Shown here: positions 1 to 10,525 of the stretch, one piece after another
How the letters are laid out: the number at the start of each line of letters is the position of its first letter
How positions within the stretch are numbered: the stretch's first letter is position 1
Source: Pisolithus tinctorius
Lineage: Eukaryota > Basidiomycota > Agaricomycetes > Boletales > Pisolithaceae
DNA length: 64,000 bases
Direction of reading: 5' to 3'
Assembly: GCA_024663395.1 (NCBI GenBank)
Contig: JANFAH010000001.1
Span: forward strand, 3,596,001 to 3,660,000
Notes under the pieces: generated by a model
Database searches by the model: none
Seen by the model: the letters and a program-made list of their open reading frames with translations, nothing else
Told to the model about the DNA's origin: nothing
Program-made: the position numbers and the translations under genes

Positions 1-1875
1 CAGTCGCTGTGGCCCCGAAATGTTCGTCTTCTCGGTTAAGTCCCTAGGTGTGGAGGGATCAGATCATGCGTGGTGCCGTGAATATACTGATCACCAAAGC
101 ACTGATTACAAGGGCTGTGCGGTCTTTTCCTGAAATACATTTGAATATCATTTGCAGGTGCTCTACTGCTGCTGGCCGCAAGCATTTCTACGTTTTCTTC
201 ATCCTTTATGACCTCACGAAGACACGTACATCCAGATATTACCTAACGACACTTTACGCTACCACGGAGGTCACCGTTGGGAATGAGTTCGTCGCCTTCA
301 TCCACTGATTATCAGATTCGTCGGTAATTTAATATTTTACGACGCAGAAATCGCCGCAACGAGGCTGACACATCCTCAGAATGCATTATGTATGTAGTTG
401 GCACGCTCGTTCTGACATACAAGTTTCTTTTAGAGGATTGGAGCAAGCGTTACCCAACCATAACGAACCTTCGGCAATTCTGATTAAAACAGCAGCACCA
501 GGATGGTACGTGAATTGACGAAACCCCTCGCTTCGTTCTTAACGACAATACATTTTCACTCGGAAGACGACAGTTCATCAGGTGTTTCCCTCTTATTCAC
601 CAGAACTTAATTCCGCCTTGCATCTCACACACAAGCTACTACGTTGTCACTGATCATAAGCGAGAAATCACGTCAGGTGTATCACCAAGTCATCAGAAGT
701 GCTCCTGTGGTTCTGTTCTCTGTATTGTTTCCAGAGGCTCGGAGGTGACTCCGCAAAAATGCCCCCAGCAATGCAAGGCCGTATCTAGGGCCAGTGACTT
801 GCTTTACACCATTTGCGCAGCGGCAGCCCGTCCCAATTCAAACGACGGAAATAGGGCACTGGAATACACCTCCATCAATACTGTACGATGCAGGCACGGT
901 CACTTTACCAAGTTAAAGGTGAGACTCCGCCGATAGCGCTCACAGCGCCACCGCACCGACAGTTGCAACCGATCGAGTCACAGTGGGTTCTTGTCAAGGG
1001 AAGATTGTACATGCTTCAACTGCCCTTTTCCCTCTTGCACACCATGGATGGTGGTCCTCACGTGGCTCTATGGAATATGCTTGTGCTTCGTCTTGACCTT
1101 GACCTTCTGCCCGATTGTTCTTGTCGTCTTCCCTCCTCGATGACTATATCGCACACACCAACAACCTCCGGTACTACATTCCGACCCGGTTGGTCAGTCG
1201 CATCTGGGGCGAGCTCTTGCGCCGCTGTCCTCCGTTAAATGCTAATACGTTTTCACCTATTCTTTCATTACTCTTACCTATACATGTTGTATCCGATGTT
1301 TCAGCTCTTTTCCCGAAAACTTCTATCTTGTCATCGTTGAGCCATCGAGGTAGTACTGCCTGAACTATTTGAATGCGTAGATATCCATATGAACGTCGTC
1401 ATCTTATTTTTTGCTTAGCATCTGCTCTCCCTCATGTTACTAAACGTAGACGACCAAATAAAGTCAAAGCTCTGAAGCGCTAGCGATTCATGCCCCAAAG
1501 TTGCACATCTGAGATTTCTGTCGGGACATGCAGAGGGCATGCGGTTCCAACTACATGTGCATGCAACGTGAGGTGGTCAACATATGGCGAGTGGATTGGA
1601 ACGGACGGAACATGATTCGTCCCGTTTTGTCGGCGGGAAGCGTGTTGTGGTTTATCGATGTGCTGGCCGACGGCCAGGCGAGCTTAGTATTCATCAGACG
1701 TGTGCAATGGTTTTAAAGATGCACTGTAGTGTTGGCATATCATTAATGCACGTTGAAAGTACGCGAGGGTGGAAGGGAATGAAACATTAATCGAGTGGGC
1801 GAGCTGGGTATCCGACCATTAACGACAACAGCAGTAAGATGAATATCGGGTAGTATAGCCTCTGCAATCTCCTCC
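1..1875. other. no recognisable gene
   Basis: Only short overlapping ORFs on both strands, the longest 116 codons at 888-1238, with no motif I know. An overlapping frame at 1115-1363 reads like a possible exon but joins to nothing recognisable. The right end is the 3' flank of atg5. Confidence 0.5.
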
Positions 1876-3284
1876 CTACTGCAACAACCCAACACAGACG
1901 TTTACCCAGCCGTCTGCGCCTGCCAGACACGCACCAAGCCATGCCATTTCTGTCTCCGGCGGTAAAATGACGCCCTGGGTTAGCGGGAATGCGAGATCCG
2001 GAGCTGACACTTGTAGTGGGAATAACAAGGGTAGATGTGTCGATAGATAGTGAGTAAGTGTATTTGGAGTGCCTGGCGGTATCACAGGGAAACAAGACAT
2101 AAGCCGGCAGCCGGTTACGATATTATTCCTTCCTATGATGCAAGAAAAGCTCACCATCTTCCAGGACAGGAGGTGCGAGATCTTGTATCACAGGCCCATC
2201 TGGCAAGTACAATCTAACAGGTACACTGCGTACGTTGTACGCACCATCGCGATCTTGTGCATTTTGAGGATCATTGGAAGGTGGACGTCCATGAGCGGAG
2301 GCAGATGAAGAAGGTGGTGGTGAGCTCGGCCGCGTGGCTGGCACGGTTGTAGGTACGATCTTCGACGCGACTCGCCAGTAATCGTCAAAATTATCTAATC
2401 ATCAGAACACGGATCGGATCAGATGATTTAGCACCAATCCCGTACTCTCTCGTTCAGAGAGATCCGGAATTCGGAAAGAGAACCAGAGAAAGAAGCCACG
2501 TACGTTCCCGTATACCCTCCCATATCCCGTCCTGTTCTGCCTTTCGAAGACCAGTCATACGTTTGGTATTTCCCCAGCGGATAAAGTCTGCCTCTTTAAG
2601 CTGTCCCATAAACGCCTGTTTGCACGCTTCTGCAGATGGGGGGAGGAGTAGCTTTTCTGTCGGAGGCGAAGCAAGGTGGAGGATCAGTTTGAGCGGGGTG
2701 ATCTGCAATTCCGGGGCTGCACCGGCGCCGACGCCGATTGACGCAACGGAGGACGGACGCACTGATGCAGAGATGGTGTGGTTGTCGTAGATCAGACCTA
2801 TCGGCCAGTGCCTGGAACGCACGAGATGGTAGGTTAGCATGAGTCCAGACGAATGTATCTACCGAATGTGGATGCAGCGCTTCGACAAAGAAGTATTTAA
2901 AGGATCACTCCGGATTTTAAAGAAGATGGAGATAAACGGGGGACAGAACATTCTGTGAGCTTACCACTTGAGCAGTGCGCCATCCTCGCTCTCAAACCAC
3001 CAATCCTCCTCCTTCAGCAGCCTGGCTGCTGCATCGTCAAAGACAACATCCATAAGGAAACGTCGAAGTTCAGGCATGAGGAGCGGCAGATAGCTCACGC
3101 GGGGTGCTTGGATGTAGTAGCACTCAAGCCCGCGATCTGAGTTAGCCGGTAGTTCTTTGGGGTCGACGCGAATTTCGAGGGGAACCGTGCCCTCCCATGC
3201 AAGTCTACGGAAGAGCGCCACTGACGCCGATGTCGCGAATGACGCGGGAGGGTGGTGATGGCGCGAAGTCCCGTACGCTGACAT
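1876..3284 (-). CDS. atg5: autophagy protein Atg5
   Basis: Atg5 is covalently joined to ubiquitin-like Atg12; with Atg16 the conjugate acts as the E3-like factor that lipidates Atg8 on the forming autophagosome. Four exons (3284-2965, 2811-2504, 2394-2155, 2072-1876) sum to 354 aa with consistent phases. The N-terminal exon has the family pattern (VPLEIRVD, RVSYLPLL, WFESEDGALLKW) and splices into HWPIGLIYD. The acceptor lysine for Atg12 is expected at K179 in the block FMGQLKEAD. The C-terminus reads VRLYLPDGP, then HLPLLFP, then the near-invariant MAWLGACLAGADGWVNVC. The second residue block (about 121-145) is low complexity. All introns are GT-AG, and the first has a clear CTAAC branch site. 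The start codon is the first ATG before the conserved domain. Identification is firm; the extreme N-terminus is less certain. Confidence 0.95.
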
Positions 3285-3437
3285 TCCCGGGGGTTATGTT
3301 GGAAGATTACAGTAAATAAAAAGCAGTAATACGTAGTAATTGCATTGCCCCACGCTGACTAATACAGGCAGTGACTAAACTAGCTCCCGCTTGACAGGGG
3401 ATGGTTCGTATGAGTGATTCCGCCTGCAACGATAAGG

Positions 3438-3855
3438 TCAGTTGCGTCGATACAGTACTGAAGCACAATCATGGTACCATGTACGCCAGTGGTCGAACTG
3501 CTTTTGATTGAGATACTCCCTCCATCCGTCCTTCTTAATTTCCGCTCTGAATCGACCATGTCGGAGCAGCTCTAGGTGGTGCAGCGCGTGGGGGTAGCTA
3601 TATTCACATCAGTCACGATACCAACGCCCACGATTATGATACCAACTGTATAAACCTGGCATAATCCTTTTCTCTCCAATACTGCAAATACTCGATGAAG
3701 TTGGCGAAGGCTGGTTGGTCAAGAATATTCTGCTGAGCGAGCGATTGCAGGTAGTAGGGATTTGCAAGGGACTGAACAAATTCTAGCTCAAGCTCAAACC
3801 GCTCCCTGTTTTCCGCGCGTGCGTCTTGTGTATTGGCATCGTCGGCAGCGGACAT
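3438..3855 (-). CDS. med31: Mediator subunit 31 (Soh1)
   Basis: Med31 is a small, highly conserved subunit of the Mediator middle module that links activators to RNA polymerase II in the nucleus. Two exons (3855-3647 and 3597-3438) give 122 aa, close to family size. The conserved core is plain: [15 protein letters not shown], then FIEYLQYW, then across the intron [11 protein letters not shown] and FRAEI. The donor used (GTTGGT, phase 2) is weak, but it is the only one that restores YPHAL. The ATG at 3855 is chosen because the reading frame upstream of it (back to 3963) has no family similarity. The gene is divergent from the UCH37-type gene, with only 110 bp between the two start codons. Confidence 0.92.
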
Positions 3856-3965
3856 CTCGTTGTAGGAGTGCTTCTGGCAACCAAGTGTGGAACCTAATTT
3901 ACGAATCACGTGCCACCGGTGGTTGACGCGTAAGATGATATTGTCAAGGCTCACACTGGGCAACC
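3856..3965. promoter_or_regulatory. short divergent promoter, med31 / UCH37
   Basis: The 110 bp between two oppositely directed start codons must carry both 5' UTRs and core promoters. I see no clear TATA box. Sharing is inferred from geometry only. Confidence 0.5.
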
Positions 3966-5153
3966 ATGTCCGGAGACGATGATTCAGGTGGCTGGCACCT
4001 TACAGAGTCAGATCCCGCCGTGTTCACGTACGTCTGTCCTTCACCAACCGAAAGTCAAATTGATAGACCAGGCAAGGAGATCAGGCAGCTCCTGAAAACT
4101 TTGGGAACACCTTTTATCGTGGACGACTTACACTCCCTTGAACCTGACGCCCTTTCCGAACTGCAGCCCATACATGCTTTCATTTTCCTGTTCAAATGTC
4201 TCCCTTTGGCACCGGAAGAACCGAGAGGTCTGGCGGGTGAATACGACCCAGATTTTACGGGGTTCTTCGCCCATCAGACAGCCAACAACGCATGTGCTAC
4301 GCTTGCTGTCATCAATGCTCTCGGAAACATACCGTCTCTCAAATCCGACAGCCGATTGGCAGACCTGTTGAATTTCACCACTGGTATGGATCCGCAAACG
4401 TGCGGGATGGCAATCGTCAGTGCCGACTGGCTGCGTGAAGCACACAATGACCTTTCACCGCCAAGCACCATCTCATTGGATGGCCTTGGACTCCCAAATA
4501 AAACCGAGGACGCATATCACTTTGTGGTTTACCTTCCCGTTTTAGGTTGTGTCTACGAACTCGATGGCTTAAAACCCCATCCGGTGCGCCATGGTACATT
4601 CGAAGACTCGGACAACGGCTGGCTTCGCAAGGCAAGGTAATGCTCCAGCTACGGTAACTTGTGCCGGAGTAACCACACTTCCAGAGAAGTCATTGAAAAT
4701 CGGATAGCAACATATCCTCCAAGCGCCGTACGTCCTCTGTTTGAGCGCCTAGCGTTAGGTGTGAACTCTGCACTCCCAGATTGAATTTAGCTTGTTGGCC
4801 GTTCGGGATGATCCCCTACCAGCTATGAACAGACAATTGGAGCTTCTCCAGCAATCGGGTAATGACACGAAGGCAGCGGAAATGCTATTGAAAATCTCAA
4901 ATGAAACCTCCAGGAGAGAGCAGTGGGCTGTGAGTTATCCCGACTCTTGGTCATCCTAAGCGCTCTAAATCTTGGGTAACAGTTCGAGAACAGCCTTCGT
5001 CGCCACAACCATATCGGTTTAGCTCATGCTGCGTTGCTCGCCCTTGAGAAGGCCGAACTACTACAGCCTGCTATTGAGGACGCTCGAAGGGCTATGAGGG
5101 AACGCGTGGAGCAGCGCCGGCGAAATGGATTCACTGGGATGGATGAAGACTAA
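3966..5153 (+). CDS. ubiquitin C-terminal hydrolase, UCH37/UCHL5 type
   Basis: A cysteine protease of peptidase family C12; UCHL5 relatives bind the proteasome cap through Rpn13 and trim ubiquitin chains. Five exons (3966-4027, 4085-4636, 4685-4727, 4780-4929, 4983-5153) give 325 aa, like human UCHL5 (about 329). The catalytic set is visible: oxyanion Q85, nucleophile C91 in NNACAT, H166 in DAYHF and D181 in ELDGLK. The first intron (57 nt) is a multiple of three and has no stop, so the reading frame stays open through it. It is called because the family reads VFT followed directly by LLKTLG, and because it has a CCAAC branch site. The C-terminal ULD-like tail includes [20 protein letters not shown] and a charged end. 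Not a BAP1-length protein. Confidence 0.93.
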
Positions 5154-5483
5154 CTTCGGCATGCGTATCGACTAGGTTGTTTCTTCGTCATATGTTTGAG
5201 ATTTTGCCATGGGTTTCGCTTTGGCAATGGGGCTGCTGGCCACTATCTTCACGCACTGCACATGACACAAAACGCGAGAGGAGTCCGTTGAGGCAGAATG
5301 CCGAGCGAGATGAGAAGACGCGAACGTTGTGAGACGAGGGTTTGATTCTTGGTCCCTTCCGCTGGAGTTACCCAGTTTGGTATAAACTATTACTGAGAAC
5401 TCGAGTATAAATTTGCTAATGGTCATCCACTGATCATCAATCGTCATCCACTGGTGCTCTTGCGACACAAGCCTGTTTTTGAG
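5154..5483. other. intergenic; small direct repeat
   Basis: Separates the UCH37-type and aldo-keto reductase genes. It contains a short imperfect repeat of GTCATCCACTG near 5423-5456, probably chance. No gene seen. Confidence 0.4.
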
Positions 5484-6806
5484 ATGACGCTCACTGTCAA
5501 GTCTGCAGTTCAGTTGACATCAGGTAGGACTGAGAAGCGGAAACCGATGACGACGTTGACCATCATGTATTTGCGACTCAGGGTTCTCGATGCCTCTCCT
5601 AGGGTTTGGTGTGTATCAAAACTACAACACGAAGTCCTCTGTGCTAGAGGCTTTCAAAGCAGGTTACAGGTAAGTTCCTGACTTCCTTGGCCATTCCTAT
5701 CTGATTATTTTTTCCTAATCGACGGGATCCAGGCACGTCGACTCAGCACAGGCCTACAAAAATGAGGGCGCAGTGGGCGAAGCAATCAGGGATAGTGGTA
5801 TCCCTCGAGAAGAATTATTCATTAGTGGGTCCCGTTGGATTTCTGACTGGTGCAAAGTGTATAGCCGCTCACACCTGTTAATGAAAGCGACTAAGTGTGT
5901 CAGCAAGACGCATGGATATGATAGCACCCTCAAAGGTGTCGAGGAATCACTAGCAAGATTTGGCTTCGGTAAGAAATATCCATCACTGATGTCACTTACT
6001 TCTTGCTCTTAAAGTCTTCTACGTCAACTAATGCATTTCGAAGAATACGTTGATTTATTTCTTATCCACGATCCGTTTTCTGGCACGGAGCGTCGCCTGG
6101 ATACGTATAGAGCATTACTGGATGCCCAGAAAGCTGGTAAGATCAGGACAGTGGGAGTCTCAAACTAGTATGTTATTCGAAACTTATCACCATCCTACTG
6201 TTTTACATGGAAGACCATCCTATGCCAGCGGCGTCAAACACCTTGATGAAATAAAAATGGCCGGTTTGCCTATGCCTGCTGTCAACCAAATAGAGGTTCG
6301 TCTATCCTCGCGTCACACAACATAATCATCATGTCCCTTGTGCATGCAGCTCCATCCCTTCTGTCAGCAGCGCCCAATTGTGGAGTACTGCCGTGCCCAT
6401 TCCATCGTGGTACAAGCCTACTGTCCCATCATCCGTGGGCAAATGAGCCATCTGGCGATCCAGGCGGTTGCGAACAAGGTTCAATAGCAACGTGTTTTCG
6501 CTGAGGCCTTTTTGATCTCACCGCATTTCCCAGTACGGAAGAGATCCGGCTCAAATACTGATCAGGTGGTCCCTGCAGAAAGGGTGCGTTGGCAACTTTT
6601 CGCTGTCAGGTGGGAGAGCCGGGCCGATTTAACAATCACTACGCCACAGATTTGTGCCTCTTCCCAAGTCTGCAACACCTAGCAGGATCCGTTCTAATGC
6701 GGCCGTGTACGATTTCGAGCTAGGGCATGAGGACATGGAACAACTCGATGCCCTCGACCTCGGGAAGGCCGGTGCCGTGAGCTGGAACCCTGTTGATGCG
6801 ACATGA
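5484..6806 (+). CDS. aldo-keto reductase
   Basis: An NADPH-dependent (beta/alpha)8-barrel oxidoreductase acting on carbonyls, probably cytosolic. Nine exons (5484-5523, 5582-5669, 5733-5824, 5888-5968, 6044-6167, 6229-6295, 6350-6478, 6534-6583, 6650-6806) give 275 aa with unbroken phase. The catalytic tetrad is complete: D46 and Y51 in VDSAQAY, K76 in TTKC, H109 in FLIHDP. Further family blocks are [29 protein letters not shown] and the cofactor loop [12 protein letters not shown]. It resembles the xylose reductase / D-arabinose dehydrogenase-like (DkgA) branch of short AKRs. The substrate cannot be told. It has the densest intron load in the window. Confidence 0.92.
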
Positions 6807-7407
6807 ATTCGAAGCGACAACGAGGCAGCCGAACGGGGTATGTTGTGGTATGTGGTTCATCCTGTTAATCATCTTCCGTCCGATTTTGCAAGAAGTCGTT
6901 GCATACATACCGCAGGTATGTCACCGTGGCGGCATACTGTGTTACCCTGTGAAATGTAATTTGTGGTATCCTGGAGAAGCCTTCCTCCGTTCAGAACAGG
7001 AAAAGATTCTGCTAGTCAGGAACAAGGTAGGCTGGAGAAGCGCAGTGCTCTTCCTCTTCCCACCTTGCCAATTCGGCACTAAACAGCGGTGCTTGTAATC
7101 GTCGAACCGTACAATCAGGAAATATTTCTTCCCGAGCAAGCCACACTAGCCAACGGAATTCTGAGCTTCAAGGGTTATTATGCCTGACTTCTGCGGTCCT
7201 GGTCGATGCAGACGTTTCAGAGCGAACTATATAATAGTTCCCGAGGATCCTCTTAAAATTAGGCCTTTAATCGAGTGACTTTTCGTAATAGAAATGACGC
7301 ACGTACGAAGTTAAATTCTGTTTGAGGCGCTTTCGCAAGAGTGCGATGACCAACAGTGGCGGTGCTGACAATCCCGCCAGCTCCTCAACTTGCCTGTGAT
7401 CATATCG
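6807..7407. other. intergenic, no gene seen
   Basis: Overlapping short ORFs on both strands with no known motif. Contains the 3' flank of the reductase and presumably the promoter of the next gene. Confidence 0.45.
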
Positions 7408-8455
7408 ATGATGCAAGTGGATGTACTATCGCACTTCGGCAGGCTAGATGAATTGATACAAATCGTTTATCAAGGTTTTGACCGGTTTGTTGTGATCTCT
7501 CAAGTCATCGAGTCCGCTTGGACGATACACCTCGGTCTGAAGGGCCCTGGTGGACGGTGGTGGAGAGGCGCAACGTCTGCGCAAGACATCCTTGGCATTG
7601 TTGTCCGCCTCTTTTTTCCACCTGCTCCATTTCCAATTTTGTCTGATTTATTGGACTCTACAGGGTACCAGCGCCACCCCACAAGCACTTGATACGTATG
7701 CGGAGAAGCTGTCAGAGACATTTGTCAACGGTGAACTTGCCATCGATGATTGGAGTCCTGAGAAAGGCGCAAAAATAAAGGTGAATATGTTTCCTATCAG
7801 CAAATGCTCCCAACTTATCAGCTGGACTCTATTAGCTCACACTGGGTCCTACGTCGAAGAATCCCGTACGAGTCTTCTTGGTCGAGCTATCACCAACCGA
7901 GGCAGCTAGTTATGCAACCGCCCTCTTGAGCGAGGTAAGTCTTCCTGACATACTCTCGTAACCAACGTCGGGTCACAATCACTGTGCACAGATTGCCCTC
8001 CAAGCACAACCCCGCAGATGTCGCCTAAACCCGCCAATCTTTTCTGCTAGTCCCTCCAGGTTGCCACCATGTACGTGGGTAGATTGTCAGCGGACTGAAC
8101 ATCGTTAAGCAGTAGGAGCACGGTTGCTAATAGTGCGAGCTCCTTCACCCCCAAAAACACTGGTTGAGAAGGATGTCCGCGACGTCCAGTCGTTACCTGC
8201 TGAAGCTTTGCGGAAGATTCAGGTTCTGGAGGCTGAGCTTGCTCAGGCTAAGGCACAGAAAGCGAAGAGTAAATCTCCGCCGCTTAACTTGGGCACGAGT
8301 GGGTGTAAGTTACGTTCACCCCATTACATCAACTCAAAGTTCCTGCGACAGAGTCTATAGCAGTCACCTCGACCGCCAAGGGAGCCTCTCTCGCCAATCC
8401 CCACAAGAAAGCACGGAAGTACCAAGCTTTAGAATTTGCAAGTGATGAGGAGTAG
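7408..8455 (+). CDS. possible XRCC4/Lif1-like protein
   Basis: Tentative. The reading frame from about 7408 includes SAWTIHL, LKGPGGRWW and RGATSAQDI. These match in order the XRCC4 head pattern in which a short strand with L-x-D-G-x-x-x-W precedes a turn and an acidic S-x-x-x-I block. After an intron follow ALDTYAEKLSETF, DWSPEKGAKIKLTLGPT and FLVELSPTEAASYA, then a charged helical stretch (ALRKIQVLEAELAQAKAQKA) and a basic/acidic tail ending ASDEE. This is a head, coiled-coil, tail layout like XRCC4, the ligase IV partner in end joining. Exons after the first are only partly resolved. The last splice is placed at the TATAG acceptor before CAGTCACC because the nearer one makes a stop. Alternatively an unrelated coiled-coil protein. 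Confidence 0.4.
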
Positions 8456-8804
8456 TTCTGTATGGTAGTTTTTTTTCTTTTTCTTTTTCGGTGGCGATGC
8501 GTGTATTTGAATACAGCTCATGGTGTGCTACCGTTGCATTGTCTCTACGCTGATCGGCACGTAGCAGCTGGCATTGGAATTGTAAATTGTTATAAGTACT
8601 GTCGAATGGAAGTCCATCATGAGGTTGATTGGCATCTGTTGGGTTTTTCAAATTGACAGGGCCGCGACCGAAGACCCGAGTTAGGACAAAACGCTGACAC
8701 AGGACACAATACCAACCATTTGCACGCAAATCGCACGTTTGTGAAAACCATAAAGACACTCTTTGAAGTCGCTCTGACTCGCAATACCCTTGACCTTGAC
8801 TATC
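8456..8804. other. intergenic; T-rich downstream region
   Basis: Pyrimidine-rich T runs just after the preceding stop (8467-8490) and then the promoter region of the guanylyltransferase gene. No gene seen. Confidence 0.4.
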
Positions 8805-10525
8805 ATGTCATTCCTATCCGGCTCCTCTGCTCAGAGCACGCTCTCTGTTGAGGCCATGTTCGCACAGATCCTTGGGGCTGTCCAAAATTCCGTACGCACC
8901 CTCTGGAACGGCATGACGTGTCTATTCTGACAATTGAATTCTGCTACAGCAAGCAGAGATTGCAGAGCTGCGGCAGGAATGCGCAGAGCTGAAACAAGCA
9001 AATGCTAGCTTGGAGCGTCAGGTTCGGGAGGGCATGCAAGTCAGTTGTGTACCAATTCAACACAGGCATTTCAACTCATATCTTGCAACATAGAACGGCA
9101 ATAATACCTATAACAATGGCCGTGCACATGGGACATCGGGTTTCAGTACCCCAGTGCCGGGGAGTCCTCAGCTGCGGGCCAAGTCACCCTTTCTCTCACC
9201 CCACTACATCCCCCCTGTTACTTCCATCGCACCTGCCTTTCATGTTCAGTCACCCTCGCCTTTAGGGGACAATGCTTTGACACCCTTCCCCTGTTCTTCT
9301 AGAGACATCCCGGGTTTCTATGTGGTCATTCCTGCTGGAGGGGCTGGCACACGGCTTTGGCCACTGTCAAGAGAGGGACATCCAAAGTTTCTCCTTGACC
9401 TTACCCTCAAAGGAAGATCCTTGATTCAAGCAACTTGGGATCGTCTATTGCCACTTTCGTCTCCTTCTCGTACCACAGTCGTGGCCGGTCCAGGACACGT
9501 CAAGTCTATCCGAGAACAACTACCAGACCTCAGTCCTGATAATCTTTTCTGCGAACCCGGTCCGAAAGACTCTATGGCTGCTATCGGCCTGGCTGCTGCT
9601 GTCCTGCAGAAACGAGACCCTGACGCGATAATTGGTTCGTTCGCTGCTGACCACATGATCTCCGGCGATGATGCGTTCCTTTCTGCCATTGCCGAGGCAG
9701 TTGAAGTAGCGAAGAAGGATTATCTTGTAACGATTGGTATCGCGCCCTCTCACCCTTCGACTGGGTTTGGTTACATCCGGCTCGGCGACAAGTTAGGCAT
9801 CAAAAAGGCTCCGAATGCAAGGCTTGTATCGAGTTTCAAGGAGAAGCCTGATGCTCGTACGGCTGCTGCCTATATTGGCACAGGCAACTACCGCTGGAAC
9901 GCTGGTATGTTTGTCACGAAAGCTAGTGTCCTCCTGGACCTGTTGAACGATTACAAGCCCGATGTTTGTGAGGGCCTATGCAAGATTGCGGAAGTTTGGG
10001 AGGATGAGGCGCAACGTCAGGCAGTACTAGCAGAGGTTTGGCCAGGCCTTGAGAAGATTCCTATCGATAACGCTGTGGCTGAACCTGCTGCTACTGAAGG
10101 GAAGGTTGCTGTTGTCCCTGCTACATTCGGTACGTGCCCTAATGACCAAGAAATAGCCCGAGAAACTAACCATCTGGTTTTCTATCTTACGTAGGCTGGG
10201 ATGATGTTGGAGACTTCTCTTCGCTCGCAGAGCTTCTCCCAGCCGAAGCTAATCAACCTCGTATACTCGGAGACGGTAGCCTCGGTAAGTGTTCATTAGC
10301 CTGTATAGGTTGGATCTAAAGGATTGCCACTTAGTCCTTATGGAACAAGCCGCTGGTGGGATTGTTGTTCCTGGATCGGGCCGTCTCATTACTTGCTTGG
10401 GTGTCGACGATCTGGTCATTGTCGACATGCCTGACACCCTCCTTGTGACAACTCGTGCGCGGTCCCAAGAGGTCAAGCGACTCGTGAAGAAATGCCGCGA
10501 TGCGGGTTGGAAGACTCTTCTCTAG
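8805..10525 (+). CDS. mannose-1-phosphate guanylyltransferase, bacterial type, with coiled-coil N-terminus
   Basis: Makes GDP-mannose from mannose-1-phosphate and GTP, the donor for glycosylation and wall mannans. Five exons (8805-8891, 8950-9039, 9094-10129, 10195-10284, 10335-10525) give 497 aa. Residues 30-59 form a heptad-like Glu/Leu/Gln helix, and 60-130 are Ser/Pro-rich linker. The nucleotidyltransferase domain starts near 134 with the signature GGAGTR at 141-146, then LWPLSREGHPKF, FAADHMI, GFGYIRLG, SFKEKPD, YRWNAGMF and GWDDVGDF. This motif set, particularly FxWDDVGD and the absence of a left-handed beta-helix tail, is that of bacterial ManC/ManB-like enzymes rather than the eukaryotic GMPPB/Psa1 form. 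Introns show it is a settled fungal gene. The role of the coiled coil (oligomerisation) is inference. Confidence 0.88.

Noticed and set aside
888..1363. Possible small gene upstream of atg5
   Set aside because: Two overlapping frames, neither with a family motif nor a clear intron linking them.
4028..4084. Read-through of the first UCH37-type intron as coding
   Set aside because: The 57 bases keep the frame open, but removing them restores VFT-QLLKTLG as in the family, and donor, branch and acceptor are all good.
5423..5456. Short repeat GTCATCCACTG as a regulatory element
   Set aside because: Two copies only, imperfect, no known factor site.
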